Assembly (NCBI GenBank): GCA_910578515.1 | Contig: CAJTQR010000003.1 | Span: 492,119 to 556,118 of the forward strand | Origin: an uncultured Duncaniella sp. | GTDB lineage: Bacteria > Bacteroidota > Bacteroidia > Bacteroidales > Muribaculaceae | Direction of reading: 5' to 3' | Length of the DNA stretch: 64,000 nucleotides | Shown: positions 17,520 to 26,904 of the stretch, in pieces | How the letters are laid out: every line of letters starts with the position of its first letter | Numbering within the stretch: the first letter of the stretch is position 1 | The notes under the pieces: model-generated | Database searches by the model: none | What the model was told of the DNA's origin: nothing | The model's input: only the letters and a program-made list of their open reading frames with translations | Made by a program: the position numbers and the translations under genes

Positions 17520-19238
17520 ATGAAAACATTTGAAGAAATTGGCGTTAGCGAACCGCTGCGCAGAGCTGTGGAAGAGCTGGGCTTCGAAGCCCCTATGCCT
17601 ATACAGGAAAGAGTCATCCCCCGTCTGCTGGGTGATGCAAACGATATAGTGGCACTTGCACAGACAGGTACCGGTAAGACTGCTGCCTTCGGGCTGCCGG
17701 TGTTGCAGCGTGTGAATCCTGACGACAAGACCCCACAGGCGCTTATATTGGCGCCTACACGTGAGCTCTGCCTGCAGATAGGCAGTGACCTCGCGGACTT
17801 TTCAAAATATATCCCCGGCGTGAAAGTGCTCCCTGTCTATGGCGGTTCGAGCATAGAAAGTCAAATCCGCTCCTTGCGCTACGGAGTGCAGGTGATAGTG
17901 GCTACTCCTGGACGTCTCATCGACCTCATAAAGCGTGGAGTGGTAAAGCTTGCCGACGTGCACACAGTGGTGCTCGACGAGGCAGACGAGATGCTTAACA
18001 TGGGTTTTCTCGATTCCATAGAGGAAATCCTTTCATACGTGCCCGAGGATAGGAAAATGCTCCTTTTCTCAGCTACTATGCCTGCTGATATTCTCAAAAT
18101 AGCCAAGCGCTACATGAAGGATTATGAGGAGATAGTAGTGGGTACACGCAACGAGGGTGCGGAAAATGTGCGCCACATATATTATATGGTGAATGCCCGC
18201 GATAAGTATCTTGCCTTGAAACGTATTGCCGACAATTCGCCTAATATCTACGCAATCATATTCTGCCGCACACGTCGTGACACCCAGGAGGTGGCCGACA
18301 ACCTTATTCGTGACGGATACAATGCTGAGGCACTTCATGGCGACCTGTCGCAGCAGCAGCGCGACATAGTGATGAAGAAATTCCGTGATAGAGTGGTATC
18401 ATTGCTTGTTGCTACCGATGTGGCTGCGCGTGGACTTGACGTGGATGACCTCACACACGTGATTAACTACGGTCTTCCTGATGATACAGCTGTCTATACT
18501 CACCGCTCCGGTCGTACCGGTCGTGCCGGCAAGTCGGGTGTGTCGATTGCTATAATCCATTCAAGAGAGAAAGGTAGACTGCGTGAGATAGAACGTATAA
18601 TCGGTAAAAAATTCGAACATAAGGATGTGCCTACACCAGAGCATATCATAGAGAAACAACTTTATAATCTTGCTGACCGCATAGAGCGTGTGAAAGTCAA
18701 TGAAACCGAGATTGCTCCTTATCTTCAAGGTATATCACGCAAACTCGAATGGCTTTCGGAGGAAGATTTGCTCAAACGTGTGATATCGCTTGAATTCAAC
18801 CGTCTGCTTGATTATTACAAGGATGCGCCTAAGATTGATTTCATCGATGCCAAGCCGGAACGTAGTGAGCGCAAGGGTAAGAAAGGGGAGAGATTCTCCG
18901 AGCGACCTAAAGATGATAAAGAAAAGGACCGCCGCACAGCCGAACGTGGCATGGAACGTATATATATTAATGTAGGTAAGCGTGACGGGTTCTTTGCCGG
19001 CAACCTTATTGACATGCTCAACAAGCTTGTTACAGGCAAGCGTGTGGACGTCGGGCGTATTGACCTTCTCCCCGCTTACTCACTTTTTGATGTCAAGAAA
19101 GCTGATGCACGCAAGGTGGTCGGAGCTCTCACCGGAGCTGATTTCTATGGCAAGCGTATACATAGCGAGATTGCCGATGCCGAGCGCGACTATTCGAAGA
19201 TAGCCGATAAGAAAAGCAAAGCCAAAGGGAAAAAATAA
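17520..19238 (+). CDS. DEAD-box RNA helicase, DeaD/CsdA type
   Basis: A 572-residue ATP-dependent RNA helicase. The ATG at 17520 is preferred over a TTG six bases upstream because family members begin with MKTFEEIG-like sequence. Motifs: AQTGTGKT (Walker A, residues 47-54), PTRELCLQI (Ia), TPGRL (Ib), VLDEADEML (II), SATMP (III), and the C-terminal domain ARGLDVDDLTHVINYGLPDD and HRSGRTGRAGKSG (VI). A basic linker (about 440-475) leads to a DbpA-type RNA-binding domain (from about 480; IYINVGKRDGFFAGNLIDMLN), the CsdA/DbpA architecture used in ribosome assembly and cold adaptation. Confidence 0.94.
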   Translation: MKTFEEIGVSEPLRRAVEELGFEAPMPIQERVIPRLLGDANDIVALAQTGTGKTAAFGLPVLQRVNPDDKTPQALILAPTRELCLQIGSDLADFSKYIPGVKVLPVYGGSSIESQIRSLRYGVQVIVATPGRLIDLIKRGVVKLADVHTVVLDEADEMLNMGFLDSIEEILSYVPEDRKMLLFSATMPADILKIAKRYMKDYEEIVVGTRNEGAENVRHIYYMVNARDKYLALKRIADNSPNIYAIIFCRTRRDTQEVADNLIRDGYNAEALHGDLSQQQRDIVMKKFRDRVVSLLVATDVAARGLDVDDLTHVINYGLPDDTAVYTHRSGRTGRAGKSGVSIAIIHSREKGRLREIERIIGKKFEHKDVPTPEHIIEKQLYNLADRIERVKVNETEIAPYLQGISRKLEWLSEEDLLKRVISLEFNRLLDYYKDAPKIDFIDAKPERSERKGKKGERFSERPKDDKEKDRRTAERGMERIYINVGKRDGFFAGNLIDMLNKLVTGKRVDVGRIDLLPAYSLFDVKKADARKVVGALTGADFYGKRIHSEIADAERDYSKIADKKSKAKGKK

Positions 19239-19360
19239 TTTCTGCGGAATTGACATTCGGCTGCTGCGTCAGTCATAATATATATGAGGCTATTTTGTCC
19301 TCCGGGCACCGGTCGTGGCCGGTATCTGACCATAACAACCCTCAACCCAACTATAAATAT

Positions 19361-20008
19361 ATGAGAAAAATAGTATTTTGGATGCTGATGGCTCTTGGAG
19401 TAGCAGGTTGCTACGCCAAGAGTGATGTGGCTGACGCTTTTGCCAATTCACCAAGAGCGGTGTTCCCCTTGCTTGACTCCAACACCCGTCTTGACATGAT
19501 AGACTATTTCAAAAACGGTCTGTCAACACCCTCGCAGAACGCGCTTGAGGGAAAGTCGCAGATATTGGAACTTACCCCTGAGTATATGAACATAAAGATG
19601 ACTGACTCCTCCACAGCGCAGCTCATCATGCTTGAGGATGGACGACAGGAACTAATAGCCCTAATTAATACAGTGGCAGCACCCGGACTCGACTCCAATA
19701 TGAAATTCTATATCTATAAAGATGGAAGCTGGGGACTTATCGATGCCAAAGGTACCAACTGGCTCTTCAGCAAACCCGGATGGAAGGAATGGCTCACCGC
19801 TGATGGACAATCCCATAAGGCTGAAGTGGAGATGCAGGTGCCTTTCATGCTTGTGTCATACAAATATGACCCGGCGAGCGGTCAGCTGGTGCTCACAAAC
19901 AACATTTCCAAATTTCTCGACAAAGAGGTCTACGAGTCAATTTCTCCTTACCTCGTGCAGCAGCTTGTCTACACTTGGAATGGCGGGAAGTTTGAGCGAA
20001 AGAAATAA
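19361..20008 (+). CDS. DUF3256 family exported protein
   Basis: A 215-residue protein starting at the ATG at 19361, where a signal peptide begins (KIVFWMLMALGVAGCYA); the in-frame 37 codons upstream are not protein-like and are excluded. The body (DVADAFANSPRAVFPLLDSNTRLDMIDYF, LTPEYMNIKMTDSS, and the C-terminal YLVQQLVYTWNGGKF) matches the Bacteroidetes-specific DUF3256 family. Role unknown. The GC pair inside the signal region (VAGC) could be a lipobox, but the +2 residue Tyr and the short hydrophobic run leave it undecided. Confidence 0.85.
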   Translation: MRKIVFWMLMALGVAGCYAKSDVADAFANSPRAVFPLLDSNTRLDMIDYFKNGLSTPSQNALEGKSQILELTPEYMNIKMTDSSTAQLIMLEDGRQELIALINTVAAPGLDSNMKFYIYKDGSWGLIDAKGTNWLFSKPGWKEWLTADGQSHKAEVEMQVPFMLVSYKYDPASGQLVLTNNISKFLDKEVYESISPYLVQQLVYTWNGGKFERKK

Positions 20009-20033
20009 GAAGATAGAAAAATATTGGTAATAT

Positions 20034-20064
20034 TTTGAAATCTAAAAGATTTTGTCTACCTTTG
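20034..20064 (+). promoter_or_regulatory. Bacteroidetes-type promoter of DUF177-rpmF-fabH
   Basis: TTTG (20034-20037), 19 bp, TACCTTTG (20057-20064). It lies about 25 bp upstream of the GTG start at 20090, giving a leader of roughly 20 nt. Confidence 0.8.
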
Positions 20065-20089
20065 CACAGTTTTTTCAACCAATATTGTT

Positions 20090-20698
20090 GTGGGAAAATT
20101 TTCAGAATTTCGCCTTACATTGAAAAACATACCCGAAGGGACTCTGGAATTTGAGTATCATCTCGGGAAACAGTTTTTCGTAAACATGGAAAGTGCCGAC
20201 ATCCATGACGCTGACCTGACGGTCAAGCTGACTGTGACACATAAGCATGATATCTACAATCTTGCCTTTCATGTGTTCGGTACTGTTACGTTAATATGTG
20301 ACCGTTGTCTGGACGATTTGCTCCAGCCTATCGACGCCACGTATGATATTGCCGTAAAGTATGGTGCGGACTATTCCGAAACCGACGAACTTCTGGTAAT
20401 ACCCGAAAGTGACAACTATCTTAACGTGTCATACATGATTTATGACACTGCATCGCTCGCCATTCCGGTGAAGCATGTGCATCCGCTTGGGAAATGCAAC
20501 CGCGCCATGAGTGCGTTGCTCCGCAAGCACCGCGCCACAAAAGGCGATGATGAAGATGCCGAACTTGCAGACCAGCTCATGGACGAGATGGAGACAATGG
20601 ACTCCGCTCCCGACGACACCGAGCAGGCTCCTACTGACCCGAGGTGGGATGGACTCAAGAAGCTGTCAATTCAGTCCGACTCTGACAACGAAGGTTGA
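20090..20698 (+). CDS. DUF177 (YceD-like) protein
   Basis: A 202-residue DUF177 protein starting with GTG immediately after a consensus promoter. The central VFGTVTLICDRCLDDLLQPID has the CxxC of the family, and DELLVIPESDNYLNVSYMIYDTASLAIPVKHVH corresponds to the conserved acidic core. In most bacteria this gene precedes rpmF, as here, and the protein has been linked to 23S rRNA or large-subunit accumulation. The C-terminal 60 residues are acidic and likely disordered. Confidence 0.9.
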   Translation: MGKFSEFRLTLKNIPEGTLEFEYHLGKQFFVNMESADIHDADLTVKLTVTHKHDIYNLAFHVFGTVTLICDRCLDDLLQPIDATYDIAVKYGADYSETDELLVIPESDNYLNVSYMIYDTASLAIPVKHVHPLGKCNRAMSALLRKHRATKGDDEDAELADQLMDEMETMDSAPDDTEQAPTDPRWDGLKKLSIQSDSDNEG

Positions 20699-20776
20699 GA
20701 GGACGAAGATAATAGACCGATTTAACCAACGAGAATTATTACATTTCTTACGATAACAAAATAATACAATAAAGTC

Positions 20777-20962
20777 ATGGCACATCCTAAACGAAAACAA
20801 TCAAAGACTCGTACAGCGAAGCGTCGTACACACGATAAGGCTGTTGTTCCCACCTTGGCACTCTGCCCCAACTGTGGTTCATGGCATCTTTATCACACAG
20901 TATGTGGTGAATGCGGATACTACCGCGGACGCATCGCAATCGAAAAAACTGCAGCAGTTTAA
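20777..20962 (+). CDS. rpmF: 50S ribosomal protein L32
   Basis: A 61-residue zinc-ribbon form of bL32: basic N terminus HPKRKQSKTRTAKRRTHDK, then CPNCGSWHLYHTVCGECGYYRGR with both CxxC pairs intact, so it is the zinc-dependent (C+) version. Located between DUF177 and fabH in the standard order, although plsX, which often sits between rpmF and fabH elsewhere, is absent. Confidence 0.97.
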   Translation: MAHPKRKQSKTRTAKRRTHDKAVVPTLALCPNCGSWHLYHTVCGECGYYRGRIAIEKTAAV

Positions 20963-21065
20963 CCGACTGGTGTCTAACGAAAATCTCGCGCAGCTCTGAC
21001 CGGGTCTGCGTGTGATTTTTTATATGCCCGGTCAATCTATTAGACACGCTCTAAACAACAAAATT

Positions 21066-22049
21066 ATGCTCAATGCTCGCATTACGGGACTTGCTTCGTA
21101 TGCTCCCGATGATATCCTTGATAACGAAATGTTATCTAAAATGGTGGACACAAACGATGAGTGGATTACCACCCGTGTCGGCATAAAAGAGCGCCGTATA
21201 CTTCGTGACCCTTCTAAGGGTTCGTCGTTTCTCGGCATCAAGGCTGTGGAACGTCTGTTGGAATCAACCGGCACCAAGCCCGAGGAAGTTGACTTGCTGA
21301 TTTGCGCTACTTCCAATCCCGACTACCGTTTCCCTTCCACCGGCTCAATCATCGCTCACAACGTAGGTCTTACAAATGCTTATTCTTACGATATCCAGGC
21401 TGCATGTGCCGGCTTCCTCGTAGCACTCGAGGATGGCGCCGCATACATCAAGTCAGGTCTCCGCAAGAAGGTGGTTGTTGTGGCAGCTGAAAAGATGTCG
21501 TCAATGACCAACTATACTGACCGTGCCACATGTCCTTTGTTTGGCGACGGTGCAGGTGCGATGCTTCTCGAACCTACCGAGGAGAATGTCGGTATCATCG
21601 ATGGCGTGTTCCATATCGACGGTCAGGGTCTCGAACATCTCTGGATGCCTGCCGGCGGTTCGGCTCTTCCCGCATCGCACGAGACTATCGACGCGCAGCA
21701 GCACTATGTGATTCAGGATGGACGTAACGTATACAAGAACGCTGTGACCGACATGCTCGAATCTTCACTTGAGGTGATGAAGCGCAATAATCTCACTATT
21801 GAGGATGTGGACTGGTTTATCCCCCATCAGGCAAATCTCCGTATCATCGAGGCTGTAGGCTCTCGTCTCGGCATCGACAATGAGAAAGTGCTTGTCAATA
21901 TCGAAAAGTACGGCAACACATCGGCAGCCTCCATACCTCTCTGTCTTGACGAATACAAGAATCGTCTTAAGAAGGGTGACCGTGTGATACTTACTGCCTT
22001 CGGCGCAGGTTTCACCTGGGGCGCTCTCTACATCATCTGGGACCTCTAA
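21066..22049 (+). CDS. fabH: beta-ketoacyl-ACP synthase III
   Basis: A 327-residue thiolase-fold enzyme that condenses an acyl-CoA primer with malonyl-ACP to start type II fatty acid synthesis. The start at ATG 21066 (MLNARITGLASYAPDD) fits the family; an in-frame GTG 54 bases upstream does not. The catalytic triad is visible: Cys114 in AACAGF, His in HQANLRI (about 257) and Asn in GNTSAAS (about 287). Active-site selectivity (acetyl versus branched primer) cannot be read safely. It ends before a terminator. Confidence 0.95.
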   Translation: MLNARITGLASYAPDDILDNEMLSKMVDTNDEWITTRVGIKERRILRDPSKGSSFLGIKAVERLLESTGTKPEEVDLLICATSNPDYRFPSTGSIIAHNVGLTNAYSYDIQAACAGFLVALEDGAAYIKSGLRKKVVVVAAEKMSSMTNYTDRATCPLFGDGAGAMLLEPTEENVGIIDGVFHIDGQGLEHLWMPAGGSALPASHETIDAQQHYVIQDGRNVYKNAVTDMLESSLEVMKRNNLTIEDVDWFIPHQANLRIIEAVGSRLGIDNEKVLVNIEKYGNTSAASIPLCLDEYKNRLKKGDRVILTAFGAGFTWGALYIIWDL

Positions 22050-22091
22050 TCCAGAGACCTTATATTGGCGAAATCCAATAAATTTTACAAG

Positions 22092-22120
22092 AATAGCATC
22101 TTTTTAGGTGCTATTTTTGT
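22092..22120 (+). terminator. terminator after fabH
   Basis: AATAGCATC pairs with GGTGCTATT (one G-U) around a TTTTTA loop and is followed by TTTGTTTT. Confidence 0.7.
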
Positions 22121-22257
22121 TTTAATATCATGAGTAGCTGTTCGACTTAAACCGCTACTGTAATTATCTGAATATTGAATACGACATTCATTAAAAACGG
22201 ATATGGTATTCATTTAAATTGAACATCTACTTAAGAATATAAAAAATATAATCATCA

Positions 22258-23142
22258 ATGGAACATAAAGCAGGATTTGTCAACATAGTAGGTAACCCTA
22301 ACGTAGGTAAGTCAACTCTGATGAATGACCTCGTGGGTGAACGCATAAGTATCATAACTTCCAAGGCGCAGACCACACGCCACCGTATAATGGGGATTGT
22401 GAATACCCCTGATTACCAGATAGTGTTTTCCGACACCCCGGGTGTGCTTACTCCTAAGTATAAGCTTCAGGAAAGCATGCTGAATTTCAGTGAAGGTGCC
22501 CTTGTGGATGCCGATGTGCTGATTTACGTGACTGATGTGGTGGAGGACCCCTCCAAGAATGCCGATTTCCTCGCCAAGGTGGCTAAGGAGAAAATTCCGG
22601 TACTGTTGGTAATCAACAAGATTGACCTTGTAAAAGTGCAGGTGCAGCTCGAGGAGCTCACCGAGAAATGGCAGGGTCTTCTTCCTAATGCCGAGATATT
22701 CCCGATTTCAGCAAAGGAGCGCTTTAATGTTGATAATCTGCTCAACCGTATAGTGGAACTTCTTCCCGTATCCGCGCCCTATTTCGGCAAGGATGCGCTG
22801 ACTGACAAACCGGCACGATTCTTCGTCACCGAGATAATCCGTGAGAAAATATTGCTCCAGTATGAGAAGGAAATACCTTACTCTGTGGAGGTAATCGTTG
22901 AAAAATTTGAGGAGAAGGAGAATTCCATTCATATCATGGCTGTAATTTATGTGGAACGTGACAGCCAGAAAGGTATAATAATCGGTCATGCCGGAAGCAA
23001 AATCAAGAAAGTGGGCATGGATGCCCGTAAGGATATCGAGAAGTTCTTCGGCAAGAGCGTGTTCCTTGAACTTTTTGTAAAGGTAGAGCCTAACTGGCGA
23101 AACCGCGAAAATAAGCTCCGTTCATTCGGATATTTGGAATAA
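22258..23142 (+). CDS. era: GTPase Era
   Basis: A 294-residue ribosome-assembly GTPase. G1 GNPNVGKST (residues 12-20), switch region TTRHRIMG, G3 DTPGV, G4 NKID, and G5-like SAKE are all present, followed by the KH domain with VIYVERDSQKGIIIGHAGSKIKKVG that binds the 3' end of 16S rRNA. Length is that of the family. It is separated from fabH by a terminator and about 140 bp of AT-rich DNA in which no consensus promoter was recognised, and is followed by its own terminator. Confidence 0.97.
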   Translation: MEHKAGFVNIVGNPNVGKSTLMNDLVGERISIITSKAQTTRHRIMGIVNTPDYQIVFSDTPGVLTPKYKLQESMLNFSEGALVDADVLIYVTDVVEDPSKNADFLAKVAKEKIPVLLVINKIDLVKVQVQLEELTEKWQGLLPNAEIFPISAKERFNVDNLLNRIVELLPVSAPYFGKDALTDKPARFFVTEIIREKILLQYEKEIPYSVEVIVEKFEEKENSIHIMAVIYVERDSQKGIIIGHAGSKIKKVGMDARKDIEKFFGKSVFLELFVKVEPNWRNRENKLRSFGYLE

Positions 23143-23172
23143 GGACAGACATCAATAGAGATACTCTTTGTC

Positions 23173-23207
23173 AACCCCGGTGCCATGCGGTGCCGGGGTC
23201 TTTTTTT
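23173..23207 (+). terminator. rho-independent terminator after era
   Basis: ACCCCGG and CCGGGGT arms with a 12-nt loop, then TCTTTTTTT. Confidence 0.87.
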
Positions 23208-23367
23208 AGAACGTGGCTGTAAATATTGTTATGTGAGGAGAAGGCTGTGAAAGAGATTGACATTGCCATTTGGATTTGTTAGGCTGATAGTTTGGAGGTG
23301 ACGGTGAAATGGTGTAACTTTGCCATGAAAATTTGTCCTTAAATTTAGGAAGCTGAGTGTGAATAGT

Positions 23368-24651
23368 ATGATAAATAAAGAAAAGAGAGATAAAATAATC
23401 TCATTAATCAAGCGGGAAGTGGTGCCGGCTATCGGATGTACCGAACCAGTGGCAGTGGCTCTATGTGTGTCGAAAGCCACCGAGCTTCTCGGCGCTATGC
23501 CATCACGGATGGAGGCACGGCTTAGCAGTAATATCCTGAAAAACGCTATGGGTGTCGGTATTCCCGGTACCGGAATGATTGGGCTGCCGATAGCTATGGC
23601 TCTCGGCGCTTTGATTGGTAAATCAGAATACGGACTTGAAGTGCTCCGTGATGTCAATCCGGAGGCTGTGGAGCGTGGTAAGAAATATATCGGAGAGGGT
23701 AGGATTGATATTAAGCTCGATGCCGATGCTCCTTCTAAACTACATATTGACGTAACCGTCTACGATGAAGCGGGAAATAGTGCCCGCGCGGTCATATCGT
23801 GCGAGCATACACATTTTGTGCTCCTGCAGCAAGGAGACCGTCTGCTCCATAGCGAGGAGGCTCGTGGAGATGCAGCCGAGGCTACCGATGATATAGCTCT
23901 CGATATGGCTACCATCTATGAGTTTGCTACTGAAGCCCCTCTTGAGGAGATAGAATTCATTCTGGAGGCTAAGAAGCTGAATCTGGCTGCATCGCAAACC
24001 GCGCTTGATGGTGACTACGGACACTCATTAGGAGCAACTATCCGTCGTTATGGATTGAAATACTACGGTGATACCCCCGTGGAACACATGATATCCTACA
24101 CCTCTGCAGCATGCGATGCCCGCATGGGAGGCGCGCCGATAGCTGTGATGTCAAACTCCGGTAGCGGCAATCAGGGTATTACCGCCACCATGCCGGTGGT
24201 GAGCTTTGCCGAGGATATGAATGCTACAGAGGAACAGACTATACGGGCGCTTATACTCAGTCATCTCACCAGTATATATATAAAACAGAGTCTTGGACGT
24301 TTGTCGGCACTATGCGGATGCGTGGTGGCTTCGACCGGAGCATCCGGAGCTATCGTTTACCTGATGGGTGGCGGCTTCCATGAAGTGTGTGCCTCAATCA
24401 AGAATATGATAGCCAATCTGACAGGTATGATATGCGACGGAGCAAAGCCTTCGTGTGCCTTGAAGATTTCATCAGGTGTAACCACTGCCATGATGTCGGC
24501 TATGCTTGCCATGAACGGCAAATGTGTCACCTCAGCCGAGGGTATAGTTAGCGAGGATGTGGATGCCACAATCCATAATCTCACCTCAATAGGTCGTGAG
24601 GCCATGACTGAGACTGACCGTCTGGTGCTTCAGATAATGACCTCCAAATAG
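23368..24651 (+). CDS. CyuA/YhaM family [4Fe-4S] lyase (L-cysteine desulfidase / serine dehydratase alpha-like)
   Basis: A 427-residue UPF0597 protein. ATG at 23368 is chosen over a GTG three codons upstream. The N-terminal VVPAIGCTEPVAVALCVS holds the conserved Cys of the iron-sulfur cluster, and the C-terminal half carries SNSGSGNQGITATMPV, LCGCVVASTGASGAIVYLMGGG and GMICDGAKPSCALKISSGV with the remaining cluster Cys and the substrate site. The family degrades L-cysteine to pyruvate, ammonia and sulfide, or acts on related hydroxy/thio amino acids. It stands alone between two terminators, with a bare 216-bp upstream gap. Confidence 0.9.
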   Translation: MINKEKRDKIISLIKREVVPAIGCTEPVAVALCVSKATELLGAMPSRMEARLSSNILKNAMGVGIPGTGMIGLPIAMALGALIGKSEYGLEVLRDVNPEAVERGKKYIGEGRIDIKLDADAPSKLHIDVTVYDEAGNSARAVISCEHTHFVLLQQGDRLLHSEEARGDAAEATDDIALDMATIYEFATEAPLEEIEFILEAKKLNLAASQTALDGDYGHSLGATIRRYGLKYYGDTPVEHMISYTSAACDARMGGAPIAVMSNSGSGNQGITATMPVVSFAEDMNATEEQTIRALILSHLTSIYIKQSLGRLSALCGCVVASTGASGAIVYLMGGGFHEVCASIKNMIANLTGMICDGAKPSCALKISSGVTTAMMSAMLAMNGKCVTSAEGIVSEDVDATIHNLTSIGREAMTETDRLVLQIMTSK

Positions 24652-24696
24652 AGGCTCGGTCAAATCGGTAAAAGAAGTATAGATTGAATATAAAGT

Positions 24697-24748
24697 AAGA
24701 AAGAGACACTCGGGTCAGTAATTTCCGAGTGTCTCTTTCTTATTTTTT
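24697..24748. terminator. bidirectional terminator between convergent genes
   Basis: A perfect 17-bp stem (24697-24713 with 24725-24741) and 11-nt loop, followed on plus by ATTTTTT and on minus by a T-rich stretch. It serves both the CyuA-like gene and the porin gene. Confidence 0.88.
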
Positions 24749-24776
24749 CGTGCGCTCAGAGAGCGGTATGGGATTA

Positions 24777-25946
24777 TCAGAATATAATCTGCAGGCGAGC
24801 CTCAAGGATGTTGACATGGCGTTTGGGAAGAAGATTCTCTACCTTACGGTCACGCACAGTTGTGTAGGAGTAACGCAGACGAGCTATCATCCATGAGTTG
24901 ATGTAATAGTTGAATGTACAGTTGATATCCTGGCTTATACCACCCCAGACTTCGGCTGATGAGTCGGACGCTTTGGTATAGTTGTAGCCGAGCACCATTT
25001 CGAGGGAACGGGCGGCAGGAGTTGCCACACCTGCATCGGCATGGGTATAGGTGTACTGAGAGCCGATAAGAAGTGTACGGAACATACCGTATGCACCGTG
25101 AGCCTTGAAGTTCTTGAAGCCATCCTTGCGGATTACATTCATGTAATAGTACTGTGCCTCAAACGCAACATTACCCTTGATGAGGAGGAACTCAGGTGAG
25201 AGCTTGAAAGAACCCTTGGCGTGGTCGACGGTAGCCGAAAGGTCAGTCACTTTTGACACGCGGCTGGGGAAGTTGGCAGAATATGAGAAACCGTTATGCT
25301 CATCATTGTTGGGTGAAGAATAGTTGAAGGAACAACCGAGTTGCAGCACGTCGCCATCCACATGGTTAGGACGGAACAGAAGCCTGGTCTGTACGCCCCA
25401 TGACTGTTTGCCCATTGCAGTGGCATTGTTGGTCATAGCGGCAGCTTCGGTGAATACAGATGTGCCGGCGAAGTATTTTCCCTTGTCATATACCCACATG
25501 AGGGCGAGGAGACGAGGGTTGGCATAGAAAAACTCGTTGGAGGTAGGCTCCTCGTATGAGGGTTTCATTGAGGAACTTGTCTCGGAGTTGAGTCCCCATT
25601 GCGGCACGAAGTAACCGCCACGTATCAGGTTTGACTCATTGATGTCATATTCGATATATGTGTCTTTCAGACCAACCTTGCCGTAGCCGAAGCCTACATC
25701 AATTTTGGCTTTCCATTTGCCATAGCTTGCTTTGGCTCCGAGGCGTAGGTCGGGAATGGCAACGCCATCCACGAATTTGGTATCCTCGTCGTTCTCGATT
25801 TTACTGTTGCCTCCCATATAGACTGCACCGTCCATAAGGATACGTCCGGTAGGTTTGATGCTGAATTTCGGTGTGTTATCGTCGTCGGCAAGCGCTGAAA
25901 AAGTGCAAAGCGATGCCACCGCGCATGCTATCATTAAAGCTTTCAT
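24777..25946 (-). CDS. OprO/OprP-like outer-membrane porin
   Basis: A 389-residue protein with a signal peptide (residues 1-20, CTFSALA) and a beta-barrel pattern to the C-terminal ARLQIIF, ending in Phe as outer-membrane barrels do. FSIKPTGRILMDGAVYMGG, LGAKASYGKWKAKIDVGFGYGKVGLKDTYIEY and IRGGYFVPQWGLNSETSSS match the phosphate-selective porin O/P superfamily. Selectivity is not readable. It lies 130 bp downstream of a class A acid phosphatase on the same strand, which together would fit release and uptake of phosphate; this is inference. Confidence 0.85.
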   Translation of the reverse strand: MKALMIACAVASLCTFSALADDDNTPKFSIKPTGRILMDGAVYMGGNSKIENDEDTKFVDGVAIPDLRLGAKASYGKWKAKIDVGFGYGKVGLKDTYIEYDINESNLIRGGYFVPQWGLNSETSSSMKPSYEEPTSNEFFYANPRLLALMWVYDKGKYFAGTSVFTEAAAMTNNATAMGKQSWGVQTRLLFRPNHVDGDVLQLGCSFNYSSPNNDEHNGFSYSANFPSRVSKVTDLSATVDHAKGSFKLSPEFLLIKGNVAFEAQYYYMNVIRKDGFKNFKAHGAYGMFRTLLIGSQYTYTHADAGVATPAARSLEMVLGYNYTKASDSSAEVWGGISQDINCTFNYYINSWMIARLRYSYTTVRDRKVENLLPKRHVNILEARLQIIF

Positions 25947-26076
25947 TGCGGAATAGTTTTTAGAGGTTTAAATAAACCTATTGGTAAGTATGATAAAGAA
26001 GAATGGGGGTGAGGAGAGAGGAATGGTTAATGATGCGTGTCAGAAAAAAGATAGGTTGGCACGGGAATGTGTTTTA

Positions 26077-26904
26077 TCAGTCAGTTGTGGTGGGGGTAGG
26101 TACAGGTGTTCCTTTCGCTACCTTGCCGGCTTTCTTCAGTTTTTTGAATTCGGCTTTTGCTTTACCAAGTTGTTGCTGGAAAGCCGGGTCTGCATGAAGT
26201 CGAGCTACTGTGACAGCACCAGTGATGCGTCCGGCGTCTACGTCGCTCTGGAAATGGTAGCCGCATATAACTCGGCTTTCGCCCATCTCATAGCCTCGTT
26301 TCAATATTTCATTCTGACGCTCGGGATTGATTTCAGCAAGCACGAGAGCTGTCGCCCATCCGATTGATGTATGACCTGAAGGATATGACCCATTTGTGGA
26401 GAGTTCCTCCTGTTGCTCGGGGTTACAGGTGTCTTCATCGTAGAATGAGAAGGGGCGTTGGCGGTTGTAGTAATTCTTTGCCTCGCGGGTTCCGAGGTCG
26501 CCGGCATCCTCGCGCATACCGATGACAAGTTTCAGAATTTCGGGAGTTTCATCCTCGCTAATCTCAATGCCGAAAGCTTCAGAGAAAGCTTCGGGGACAC
26601 CGTTGCCTTCCACTCTGGCGTCAGTCACAGCCTGGTCGCCACGAGGGGTATTGCGCATGGTTTTGCCCCATGTGTAACGGGCCTGGTCATTGAGGAATGT
26701 AATTGAAGCGCCATCCGGCGGGGCGGGCAGGAGTAGCAGGCTATTTGGTACATCGCCTTCCTGAAGGAAGAATAGTTCGGGATTAGTGCGATGGTCCTTG
26801 ATTTTTTTAGCAGGAGCGGCTTCCTGGGCGAATGCCATGGATGCCAGACCAACGAAAAGTGCGCAAGCGGCACTGCGGAGAAGTGAAACGTGTAGAGTCT
26901 TCAT
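26077..26904 (-). CDS. class A non-specific acid phosphatase (PAP2 superfamily)
   Basis: A 275-residue secreted enzyme with signal peptide (to AFAQ, about residue 26). The complete class A signature KX6RP-PSGH-SRX5HX3D is seen as KNYYNRQRP, SYPSGHTSIGW and SRVICGYHFQSD. The His in the last motif is the nucleophile. It releases phosphate from phosphomonoesters in the periplasm. The C-terminal tail is basic (KAEFKKLKKAGKVAKG). It precedes a porin gene on the same strand. A class A PhoN-type identity is firm; physiological substrate is unknown. Confidence 0.92.
   Translation of the reverse strand: MKTLHVSLLRSAACALFVGLASMAFAQEAAPAKKIKDHRTNPELFFLQEGDVPNSLLLLPAPPDGASITFLNDQARYTWGKTMRNTPRGDQAVTDARVEGNGVPEAFSEAFGIEISEDETPEILKLVIGMREDAGDLGTREAKNYYNRQRPFSFYDEDTCNPEQQEELSTNGSYPSGHTSIGWATALVLAEINPERQNEILKRGYEMGESRVICGYHFQSDVDAGRITGAVTVARLHADPAFQQQLGKAKAEFKKLKKAGKVAKGTPVPTPTTTD

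Noticed and set aside
22120..22257. Inverted GAATAC/GTATTC and ATTCATT repeats upstream of era
   Set aside because: Arms are short and the DNA is AT-rich; chance occurrence is likely.
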